A stretch of DNA of 64,000 nucleotides, taken from Thalassia testudinum. Its lineage: Eukaryota > Streptophyta > Magnoliopsida > Alismatales > Hydrocharitaceae. Below are positions 36,748 to 46,034 of this stretch, one piece after another (within the stretch, counting starts at the first letter, position 1; every line of letters starts with the position of its first letter). The notes beneath the pieces were generated by a model. That model saw only the letters and a list, made by a program, of their open reading frames with translations, was not told the origin of the DNA and did not search any database. Both the position numbers and the translations under genes were made by a program. Location: the NCBI GenBank assembly GCA_037157565.1, contig JAZHRO010000063.1, positions 156,290,501 to 156,354,500 on the forward strand. The letters are read 5' to 3'.

Positions 36748-38484
36748 ATGGAGGGAAGCTGTTCCACAAGCAGGATTTCCGAGGGGCAGTCCACAACCTG
36801 TCCGCCGTTCTTCGACGGGAGCAACTACCCCTACTGGAAGTTGCGGATGAAGACCTGGCTTCAAGCCACCGACTTCACGATCTGGTCCAGATGCGAGACG
36901 CCATTTGAGATCCCAGAAAAACCCGCGGGAGGCTACTCACAGCAACAAATCCGTGAGCTCTATTTAAACGCAAAGACCATGAACGCCCTTTACTGCACGC
37001 TCAGCTCGGAGGAGTTCAACAGAATCTCGCAATGCGCCACCGCATACGAGATCTGGCACACACTTGAGGTAACTCACGAAGGTACCTCTAAGGTAAAAAC
37101 TTCTAAACTCAATTTACTTTCACAAGAATTTGATGCTTTTTCTATGAAATCAAACGAAACTTTAAGTGAGATGAACACTAGGTTCACTCTCATAGTAAAC
37201 AATTTAAAAGCTTTAGGGAAGACCTTCATCAAGGGGGAGCTTCAAGGGAAGCTTCTTCGTTCCCTTGGACCGGAGTGGGAACAGAAAGTCACCGCCATCG
37301 AGGAGGTGAACGAAGTAGAGGAGCTCAACATGGAAGATCTCCTAGGCAATCTAATGGCCTACGAGACAAAGTTAAAGCAGAAGAAGAAGGATACACCGGA
37401 GCCAAAACTGAAGAAGACTCTCGCCTTCAGAGCCGCATCGGATAGCGAGGTAAGTTCCGACGACGAAGACTTTAGAATTTTACTTAAAAATTTTTCCAAG
37501 TTTTGTAGGGAATTAAAGAAAGAGAAAAAGGAGAAGAAGGAAAGCCCAAGTTGTTGCTACCACTGCAATGAGAAAGGGCACCTACGACCAGAGTGCCCTC
37601 TTCTCAAAAAGGAGAAGAAAAAGGAAAAGGAAAAGAAATCTAAGAAGAAGGCATTCCAAGCCACTTGGGACGATTCCAGCTCGGAGGAAGAAGAAGAAGA
37701 AAAAGAAGAAACCGCTTGCTTTGGTTTCATGGCTAGAGGAAGCAACAGCGACAGCGAAAGCAGAAGCGACGACTCCGACAACGAGGTAAATTTCGATTTA
37801 CAAGAAGCTTTTAATGAATTATTTGAGATTAGTAAATCACTAAAAATAGAAAACAAAAGCATGAAGAAGGACCTTAGTTTTCTTAAAAATGAAAATGATA
37901 GGTTAGAAAAATAACTTAAGGACATAGAAGCTAGTCCTAAAAATGATAACCTATTATTAGAAAATCAAGACCTCATCAACAAAAATAATAAATTGATTGA
38001 GGAAAATGTTAGTCTAAAAATAGAAATTTCTGATTTAAAGACTAAGATGAATACTATAGAAAAAGAAATTGCATGTCTTAGGGAAAACTCTAACAAACTA
38101 ATCAACAAAGTAGATGATTTATATAGCCCTAAGATTGAGAAAGGATCTCCATCAAGGAGACCTGCTAACAGATCCGGATCCAAGCTCACTTGGATACCGA
38201 AGAAAAAATTAGAATCTTGTTTTGTAGGATTCAGGGATAATTACAACACAAAGGACTGGACCTACAAACTCAAGGCTGGTCAACTCAAGTTGGGAGAACC
38301 AAGGAGTAGACCAAGGAGGAGAACAAGAAGACCGACGAGACGGCGAACAAACGACGGACCCGCCGCACGTCGACCACCAGACTGGAGACCGACGCCGATG
38401 CCCGGGCCTCCAAGCTACGGATGGGAGCCCCATCCGATGTGGCATCCACCACCACCATTCGGGCCATTTTATTGGCAATGGTAG
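36748..38484 (+). pseudogene. Copia gag with one nonsense codon and Arg/Pro-rich tail
   Basis: A single frame of about 578 codons is broken only by TAA at 37912-37914, where the next codons continue in frame. Order: N-terminal DUF4219-like block (FFDGSNYPYWKLRM, about residues 27-40); UBN2/gag domain (about 60-230); charged linker; CCHC zinc knuckle CYHCNEKGHLRPEC (about 270-283); acidic Ser/Glu tracts; coiled coil (about 350-450); then an Arg-rich and Pro/Trp-rich tail ending PFGPFYWQW. It would form the capsid-like particle. No protease or other pol domain follows before the nested element. Truncation to about 388 residues would keep capsid and zinc knuckle. Confidence 0.88.
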
Positions 38485-38594
38485 GTGAGGTAAAAATTCT
38501 TAACCCTATCTTTTTATAAGCATTTAGATAGGGGGAGTTAAAAAAAATGATGAGCTAATTGTCAATTTTTAAGGGGGAGATGCAAGTTAGCTAA

Positions 38595-39967
38595 TGTAAC
38601 GACCCAGTTCCCGAGTCCCTACGAGACACGAGAACCGGACCGACTCGACTAATCCCAAGACTTAGTCGTCCAACGAGGAAGTAACCAAAAGACAGTAAAA
38701 TAAACCACATTCAGCATGAATATAACTAACAGTAAGAAAGTACAGCAGTAAGGAAAGAAACTACTACAGTAGGTACCACCACAACAGTAAAACAGCATTT
38801 ATCATATAACAAGAACTGCAGGTAAATAAGGTACAGCGGAAACAAAAACTACTCACTAGAACAGAAACAAAAGGGGTACAAAAGGCTGTGGTAACTCTAC
38901 TGGACCCTACTCGGCCCAGCGTCCTCTGCAGCCGCCGACCCTGGCTGCTCAACACCTGGTCCTGAAAAAGGTAACGAGTGTAACACGTCAGCAAAACGCT
39001 GAGTAGAGTGGCAAACTAACTAAAGGTAACAGTAGAGTGTACAGTAGCTGTTATGTTCTATTACTTCCTTTATTCACATCTTTCAATTTTTCTCACTATT
39101 TCATTTATTTCTCAGGTCCTTTACTTGATCTCGAATGTCCTCGTGGGAACGATCTTGATTGCAGTCTTTTCCAAAAGTAGAAGTAGCACGTGGTGCTCTC
39201 CTGGCCGGGAGAGTCCCCCGTGGTGATCCTACCCTCAGTCAACCACCCCAAGGTCAGTGACAGACGTAACGGTGACTACGGCACGCGCGATAAACGCACA
39301 GGTAGCTAGCCCGCACTGGCACGCGGTCAGTCGTTTCCGTTAACGGGTGCGCCCAAAGCACAGCACGGAACCAGGGCAGAGCCCTCTCAGTAACAGGGTC
39401 CAACCCCTCCACAGTAACCAAACCGGGGCCTTGCCCCTCCACAGTCCGCGCACCCTCGCCTGACTACCCTGGTTTGCCCTAGTGGGCCTAACAAGTCGGT
39501 GAAGGAGGCTAGCAGAACCCCGGGGCCCGTGGGGTAGCTAGTACTCTCCTAACACTACTAGCTCTCCTCAGTACTACGTACACGAGGGCCAACAAGTCGG
39601 TACAGAGCGGCCAATCCTAACCCCGGGTCCCTGGGGCGGCTGGCCCCACTCTGCACTAAACAGGTACAGGTACTTCCCTTTGTACTGCGTACCCAAGAGA
39701 CAGTACAAACTACATCTCAGTTCCATTCCTTTTTCTTTCCAGGAGTTCCACTCCTAATTCCCCGTAGGGTTCCAGGTCTTTATCTCAGAACATCATATGT
39801 TTCACTTTCCAGATTCACGTTCTCAAAATCCATGATCTCAAACATGTTTCTTTATTCATAACAGGCAGCTGTTAATTCAAATTACAGGCAGCTTTATATT
39901 CCTTTCCATTTTTCCAAGACTACAGTATTATACATTCCACTAGTTTTTCCATCCTAAGATTCATGCC
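38595..39967 (-). repeat. Inverted partial LTR (left arm)
   Basis: This is the reverse complement of about 42838-44211, the last 1.37 kb of the right LTR, at about 98 percent identity in a sampled stretch. Homology ends at a CCTAAGATTCATGC block near 39955-39967. That block resembles the GCATGAATCCTAGG tandem motif within the LTR (42733-42860), so the joint may have used a short repeat. Confidence 0.85.
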
Positions 39968-40153
39968 ACATCCTTCCGGGTCAACTGTGTCATAGGACGC
40001 GCAATCTGTGAAAATCCTCTGATGAACCGTCTGTAGTAACCTGCCAGTCCCAGGAAACTGCGAATCTCAGTGACTGAACGCGGTCTCTCCCACCTGAGCA
40101 CTGCCTCAACCTTGGCGGGGTCCACCTCCAGGCCGTCTCCAGAGATCACATGA
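39968..40153 (-). pseudogene. Gypsy RT fragment (connection to RNaseH)
   Basis: The minus strand encodes about 62 residues typical of the end of chromovirus [20 protein letters not shown], then [14 protein letters not shown] and MTQLTRKDV. The palm with its catalytic DD lies outside the fragment. Upstream it joins the oppositely oriented integrase within a shared GTGCCTCAT/GAGGCAC stretch. Downstream it joins LTR sequence. It is non-functional. Confidence 0.85.
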
Positions 40154-41438
40154 GGCACACGGTTCCAGATTCACCATACATCCCGGAAACACGAAAATGT
40201 ACCATGACTTGAGACGCGAGTTTTGGTGGAGAGGGATGAAGCGGGATGTGGGTGAGTTCGTGCAGCAGTGATTAGTGTGCCAGCAGGTGAAAGCCGAGCA
40301 TCAGAGGCCTGCAGGGCCGCTTCAGCCGCTTCCAGTACCAGAGTGGAAGTGGGAGAGCATCACCATGGACTTGGTGGTGGGCTTACCTGTTACCCAGCGA
40401 GGACACGACACAGTCTGGGTAATAGTGGATAGATTGACGAAGACGGCACGATTCTTGCTGATCCGAGTCACTTTGGGACCAGCACAGTTGGCAGAGAGGT
40501 ATATCCGTGATGTGGTGAGACTACACGGAGTTCCGCGGGAGATCGTATCCGACCGGGATACCCGCTTTACGTCCCGGTTTTGGGCTGAGTTTCAGCAAGC
40601 TTTGGGGACGAGGTTGAGGTTTAGCACGGCTTACCACCCCCAGACGGACGGACAGTCGGAATGCACGATACAGACACTTGAGGACCTTTTGCGTGCCTGT
40701 GTACTAGACTGGAGGGGCTCTTGGGAGGAGCACCTGCCCCTGGCAGAGTTTGCATACAACAACAGTTATCACTCGAGCATCGGCATGGCTCCCTACGAGG
40801 CTCTGTACGGACGGAAATGCACGGCACCCTTGAGTTGGGTTGAGGTGGGGACCAAGTGGGAGGTTGGCCCCAGGATGATCCGGCAGAGTCAGGAGGTAGT
40901 TGAGCAGATCCACAGACGACTCCGCACTGTCAGGAGCAGACAGAAGAGCTACGCGGATCGCAGACGCAGAGAGGTGCAGTTCGAGGTTGGGGACCACGTC
41001 TTCCTTCGTGTTTCGCCCATGAAGGGCTTACAGCGGTTTGGGGTGAGAGGGAAGCTCGCGGCAAGGTTCGTGGGGCCCTTTGAGGTCCTGGAGCGAGTTG
41101 GACCCGTTGCTTACAGACTTACCCTTCCCCCGCAGCTTTCTGGTGTGCACGACGTGTTCCACGTGTCCAACCTCAGGAAGTACGTAGCCGATCCCAACCA
41201 CGTACTGAGTCACGAGAGCGTCGAGGTGAGCGACGACCTGACCTACCCCGAGCGGCCAGTGCAGATCCTAGACCGAGCCGTCCGCAGGTTGAGACGAAAG
41301 CAAGTACCCCTGGTAAAGGTTTTGTGGAGGAGCCAGCGGTACGAGGGGGCTACCTGGGAGCCTGAGGCGACAATGAGGGAGCGGTACCTGGAGCTTTTCG
41401 CGGGTACGTCTTTTCGGACCGGCTTCGGTCCTCTTTGA
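40147..41438 (+). pseudogene. Chromovirus integrase with chromodomain remnant
   Basis: The sequence begins within the HHCC zinc-finger region ([11 protein letters not shown]), about 40150. A TGA near 40268 replaces the first cysteine of the CLVC pair, and the open frame then runs to 41438. The DDE core is complete in order: D in TMDLVVGLP, D in VSDRDTRF, E in TDGQSECTIQTLEDL. A GPF/Y-like module follows (KLAARFVGPFEVLERVGPVAYRL). The C-terminal YPERPVQILDR...VLWRSQRYEGATWEPE is a chromodomain-type tail, which in this lineage helps target chromatin. A conserved TTTCGGGGACGAAA block lies in its 3' UTR at 41490. The enzyme is inactive as read because the N-terminus is lost and a stop is present. 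Confidence 0.87.
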
Positions 41439-41524
41439 GTTTGTTATGGTTATTTGGACATCTTTTTCCCGCACCCTAGTTGGCGCAAGTTTCGGGGACG
41501 AAACTTCCTTTGAGTTTGTTATAT

Positions 41525-44211
41525 TGTAACGGATGTGTGCCCCAGACGTCTTTTAAGACGTCTGGGAGGTGGCTCAGACGTCGGACAAGACGTCTGGGAT
41601 CACAACCAGACGTCTGATAAGACGTCTGGGATAGTTTCAAGACGTCTGGAAATCCGTTATTTTCGACACCCGCGAGTCGCCTGCGCGCCTGAGCGCGCAG
41701 ACCGCATATTCCCCCTTTTTCTCTCTGTGGCTGCAGGCGGCCTACCACCTCCTCTCTCCTCTCCGCGCGGCGTTAAAAGGGGCACGCCTCCCCTCCCGTC
41801 TCCACCGTCTCCTTCTTCTTCTCCTTCCTGTGCGCGAGAGCGAGCGGACGCGAGGGCGGCAGCGGCGGCCGCAGTGAGCGCGGAGGTGCGGCGTGCGAGG
41901 GCGGAGCTCTGCCGTGAGGGCGAGCTCGCCGGAGCGGCTTGGCCGGCCGACGGAGGGCGCAGGGGGTGCGGAGCGACGCGAAGAGGGACCTGCTGCGGGC
42001 TGTGCAGCAGACGCACGAGGTTCGACGCGGGCGGCGTCGCGAGCGGAGGCTGAGCAGGGCCCTGATTCTGGAAAAATTTCCAGAATCAGACGTCTTGGTT
42101 GATAGCCAGATGGCAAGGTCGACGTCTGTAAGATCATACAGACGTCTGAAAGGTGAGTTTTCCGCCTTCTTCTTCCTTCTTGGCGACTGACCGTATTGAG
42201 GAGGGGGGGGTTTGCTGTGCGCAGGTTCGCTGATTCGCCATCTTTTGTGAATCAGACGTCTGGAAGCTGTACCAGACGGCTGGAGTGACCTCCAGACGTC
42301 CGGAGTGACCATCGGACGTCTGGGATCTAGGAAAGACGTCCCCGCAGACTTCTAGACGTCTGGGAAACCACGCTGAACAGGTAATTCTCTGATCCACCGT
42401 TTAAGACGTCTGGAGGGAGTTCCAGACGTCTGATTTTGCACAGTATCATCTTTTTCGACCCGTTTAGGGCCCGTTCGGACTCCGTTTTCCGCGATTCGAG
42501 TTGCATTCTTTTCAGAAGAAATTCCTCTACCCGTCTACAGTAGCTATACACTGTTTTGAGACACTCCTTGTGTTTGATCCTTGTGATAGGACCTCGTTCG
42601 GTTGCAGTCTTGAGAGTCGCGAAGGCGCGCGGGATTCCCGATCACGCCCCCATTACTCCCGTTGTACCTGGTAGAGTGGCTTAAGTTATTAATAAAATCT
42701 GTTAAAGTATGAAACCATAACTAGAATCTAGGACATTGCATGAATCCTAGGAATGAGAAATGTATGGAATGATAGCTCCTAGGTGATGCATGAATCCTAG
42801 GGCTGGAAAACTAGTTGTATGCTAGATCCTAGGATGTGGCATGAATCTTAGGATGGAAAAACTAGTGGAATGTATAATACTGCAGTCTTGGAAAAATGGA
42901 AAGGAATATAAAGCTGCCTGTAATTTGAATTAACAGCTGCCTGTTATGAATAAAGAAACATGTTTGAGATCATGGATTTTGAGAACGTGAATCTGGAAAG
43001 TGAAACATATGATGTTCTGAGATAAAGAGCTGGAACCCTACGGGGAATTAGGAGTGGAACTCCTGGAAAGAAAAAGGAATGGAACTGAGATGTAGTTTGT
43101 ACTGTCTCTTGGGTACGCAGTACCAAGGGAAGTACCCGCACCTGTTTAGTGCAGAGTGGGGCCAGCCGCCCCAGGGACCCGGGGTTAGGATTGGCCGCTC
43201 TGTACCGACTTGTTGGCCCTCGTGTACGTAGTACCGAGGAGAGCTAGTAGTGTTAGGAGAGTACTAGCTACCCCACGGGCCCCGGGGTTCTGCTAGCCTG
43301 CTTCACCGACTTGTTAGGCCCACTAGGGCAAACCAGGGTAGTCAGGCGAGGGTGCGCGGACTGTGGAGGGGCAAGGCCCCGGTTTGGTTACTGTGGAGGG
43401 GTTGGACCCCTGTTACTGAGAGGGCTCTGCCCTGGTTCCGTGCTGTGCTTTGGGCGCACCCGTTAACGGAAACGACTGACCGCGTGCCAGTGCGGGCTAG
43501 CTACCTGTGCGTTTATCGCGCGTGCCGTAGTCACCGTTACGTCTGTCACTGACCTTGGGGTGGTTGACTGAGGGTAGGATCACCACGGGGGACTCTCCCG
43601 GCCAGGAGAGCACCACGTGCTACTTCTACTTTTGGAAAAGACTGCAATCAAGATCGTTCCCACGAGGACATTCGAGATCAAGTAAAGGACCTGAGAAATA
43701 AATGAAATAGTGAGAAAAATTGAAAGATGTGAATAAAGGAAGTAATAGAACATAACAGCTACTGTACACTCTACTGTTGCCTTTAGTTAGTTTGCCACTC
43801 TACTCAGCGTTTTGCTGACGTGTTACACTCGTTACCTTTTTCAGGACCAGGTGTTGAGCAGCCAGGGTCGGCGGCTGCAGAGGACGCTGGGCCGAGTAGG
43901 GTCCAGTAGAGTTACCACAGCCTTTTGTACCCCTTTTGTTTCTGTTCTAGTGAGTAGTTTTTGTTTCCGCTGTACCTTCTTTACCTGCAGTTCTTGTTAT
44001 ATGATAAATGCTGTTTTACTGTTGTGGTGGTACCTACTGTAGTAGTTTCTTTCCTTACTGCTGTACTTTCTTACTGTTAGTTATATTCATGCTGAATGTG
44101 GTTTATTTTACTGTCTTTTGGTTACTTCCTCGTTGGACGACTAGGTCTTGGGATTAGTCGAGTCGGTCCGATTCTCGTGTCTCGTAGGGACTCGGGAACC
44201 GGGTCGTTACA
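41525..44211 (+). mobile_element. Full LTR of the nested chromovirus
   Basis: 2,687 bp, TGTAACGGATG to GGTCGTTACA, with a 7-bp inverted terminal match. It follows the integrase and its 3' UTR in the same orientation. It contains a GC-rich part (41650-42060) and a block of GCATGAATCCTAGG repeats (42733-42860). Overlapping ORFs at 41535-42312 on both strands are compositional and not genes. The solo LTR at 4773-7635 is a diverged relative. Confidence 0.85.
41545..42430. promoter_or_regulatory. Phased GACGTC palindrome array in the chromovirus LTR (three clusters)
   Basis: Cluster 1: 41545, 41557, 41577, 41589, 41609, 41621, 41641, with spacings of 12, 20, 12, 20, 12, 20. Cluster 2: 42089, (42109 degenerate), 42121, 42141, spacings 20, 12, 20. 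Cluster 3: 42255, (42275 GACGGC), 42295, 42315, 42335, 42355, all 20 bp, then 42405 and 42425. In total 17 exact GACGTC cores in under 0.9 kb. Cluster 1 starts 20 bp inside the LTR. Confidence 0.92.
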
Positions 44212-44841
44212 GCTAAATTTCCTTTAGTAAGGGGGAGAAAAATAATAGCTATCTTGTTGTTACAAAAAGGGGGAGAAAATCACCTTTGTTAAAATAAATT
44301 CATAGAAGAGCATGTCTTAAGGTGAAGTTATAGAAATTTAAAACCAATCAAACCTTTTTGATAATGTCAAAAAGGGGGAGGATTTTTATGCATTATTTAC
44401 GATTTTGTCATCATCAAAAAGGGGGAGATTGTTGGTGCTAGAGCACCACGATCATTTGTTTTGATGATAACAAAACACGTGTTATTTAACATTTGCAATT
44501 TGAGTCCTAGATTTTAGGTCAATTGCAAATGTGGATGTGTTTAGACGGAACTCGAGCTCGCATCCAGGATGGATTGGAGGAGCTTAATGAAGAACAGAGG
44601 AGGTTCGCGTGGAGCGACAGATTGAAGATAGAAGACAAGAAGAATAGGATAGATTCTTTTTAATCCTTTCTTGTATCTCTTGTCTTTATTTTCTTGCTCT
44701 TTTTATTTTTCATAGAATATTATGTTAAAGAGCCTCAAAGTACCCTAACAGTAGTCCTAGGAAAATCGGCACAACCCTAGGATACTTAGGTTTTCTGTAG
44801 AATACTTAGAAAACCAATATAGGGCTCAAACAACACTTCCA

Positions 44842-45252
44842 GACGTCTAATTCCTAAATCAGACGTCTGATAAAGTATTTTAAGACGTCTGACTGTTGTT
44901 TCAGACGTCTGATAACTATTAGGCTGGAGTTAGTATTCTGTCTGATGAAATCAGACGTCCAGACCTTAGTCCAGACGTCTTAGAAGACGTCTGATGGACT
45001 TGCCAGACGTCCAGATAGTATACCGTTGGCTAGCTTAGCAGACCCTATAGAATATGACCGTTAGAGCCTTATCAGACATCCATAGGACTTACCAGACGTC
45101 TGATAATTGACCATTTTTCCTCAGCTGACCCAAAATCTCTTCTCAGAGATTTTCTAGCCATTGCAACGTTTGGAAAATCCATTCCCACAGTAAAAGTAGG
45201 TTTCCAGACGTACATACATAGTTCCAGACGTCTGATGCTAGAGTTAGACGTC
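44842..45252. promoter_or_regulatory. Phased GACGTC palindrome array in the copia 3' LTR
   Basis: This is the same array as at 35506-35916, at the same offset (412 bp from the LTR start), with first cores at 44842, 44862, 44884 and 44904. Compared with the 5' LTR, two sites have changed (GACATC near 45075, GACGTA near 45207) and one is restored to GACGTC near 45227. Confidence 0.85.
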
Positions 45253-46034
45253 TGATTACCCTGTCAAGCGCAATCATTGTCCTGATTTCGGCATGATTCT
45301 CTTGGGCTTTGCACCCAACGGCTATGGAAGCTTTTCTAAGCCTTCCAAAGCTTTCCTAAGGCCTCTATAAATAAAGGGGAGCCTTTGCAACACAAACACA
45401 CACCTAGATACACAAGACACACTTGGCTACACACTTTCACACTCTCTTGTGTCTTAGCTAGCTCTTGCTCTCCAAGCTCAAGCTCCATTCTCTTGAGAGT
45501 ATCAAGCTTTGCGCACCCGCTCTCCCGCCGTAGTTCACGAGAGCGACGTAGCGCCATCGTGTAGTTCACGCATCCGCGTCGCCGACGCACTCCTTTCAAA
45601 GGGAAGCATCCTAATTCCTATAGAAGCTTAGGTTAAAAATTATTTTGTTGGCTTTATAGGATTGTTGTTTATTTTATCTTTGTTATTTAGTTGGGTATTC
45701 ACTTTGCGAATTCCCGTCTCCTTCGTGGGACAAAATCCTTCTCGTGGAGAGAAGGGGTTGAGGAACGCTACCCTCGTACTTGTAGCGTGGTTGTAATTGA
45801 GGTTGAATCACCCTCGTTTAAAGTGATTCGGTTAGTGGATTTGATCAACTAGGTTGATCGGAAAATCCTAACTCGAGAGGGTTAGGTGGTGGTTTTCACC
45901 CGGTTTGGGTTTCCACCTAAAAAAATACTTGTGTACTTGTGTGTTTGTTTATTTTGTGAGATTATTTATATTTCAATTCCTCATTTTTTATGTTACGCTA
46001 ATCTCACCCCCTCCAAGTAGGAACCTTCAGTTGT

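Larger units (their letters stand above)
38590..44216 (+). mobile_element. Rearranged Ty3/gypsy chromovirus with inverted LTR ends
   Basis: The insert spans 38595-44211 with the perfect 5-bp duplication GCTAA on both sides (38590-38594, 44212-44216). The left end reads TGTAACGACCC and the right end GGGTCGTTACA, so both outer ends are the same (downstream) LTR terminus. Left part, minus strand: RT fragment followed directly by the last 1.37 kb of LTR. Right part, plus strand: integrase, 3' UTR and full LTR. A sampled 245 bp of the two arms differs at 4 sites, so the event is young. Gag, protease, most of RT and RNaseH are missing. Confidence 0.88.
38524..44429 (+). other. Repeated polypurine tracts before the copia 3' LTR
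   Basis: Six copies of a (T/A)AGGGGGAG tract lie between the gag stop and the 3' LTR: about 38529, 38569, 44229, 44268, 44374 and 44417. The last abuts the LTR and is the likely primer for plus-strand synthesis. The nested gypsy element separates the second from the third. Multiple tracts of this kind are typical of the SIRE/Maximus group. Confidence 0.7.
35089..46034 (+). mobile_element. Gag-only Ty1/copia element (SIRE/Maximus-like) with nested gypsy
   Basis: The LTRs are 35094-36693 and 44430-46029, both exactly 1,600 bp, starting TGTTGGTGC and ending CCTTCA. They are flanked by the perfect duplication GTTGT at 35089-35093 and 46030-46034. The primer-binding site TGGTATCAGAGC (initiator-Met tRNA) is at 36696. 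The internal region holds one gag frame and repeated polypurine tracts but no protease, integrase or RT. The gypsy insertion inside it has its own perfect duplication, so it did not replace a pol gene. The element is therefore non-autonomous, about 5.3 kb without the insert. The LTRs differ at only a few percent of sites, so the insertion is fairly recent. Confidence 0.93.

Noticed and set aside
37557..37925. 122-residue minus-strand ORF
   Set aside because: Antisense shadow of the Lys/Glu/Ser-rich part of the copia gag.
41535..42312. ORFs up to 179 residues on both strands
   Set aside because: GC-rich, Arg/Ser/Pro-rich frames within the LTR at the palindrome arrays. Composition explains them.
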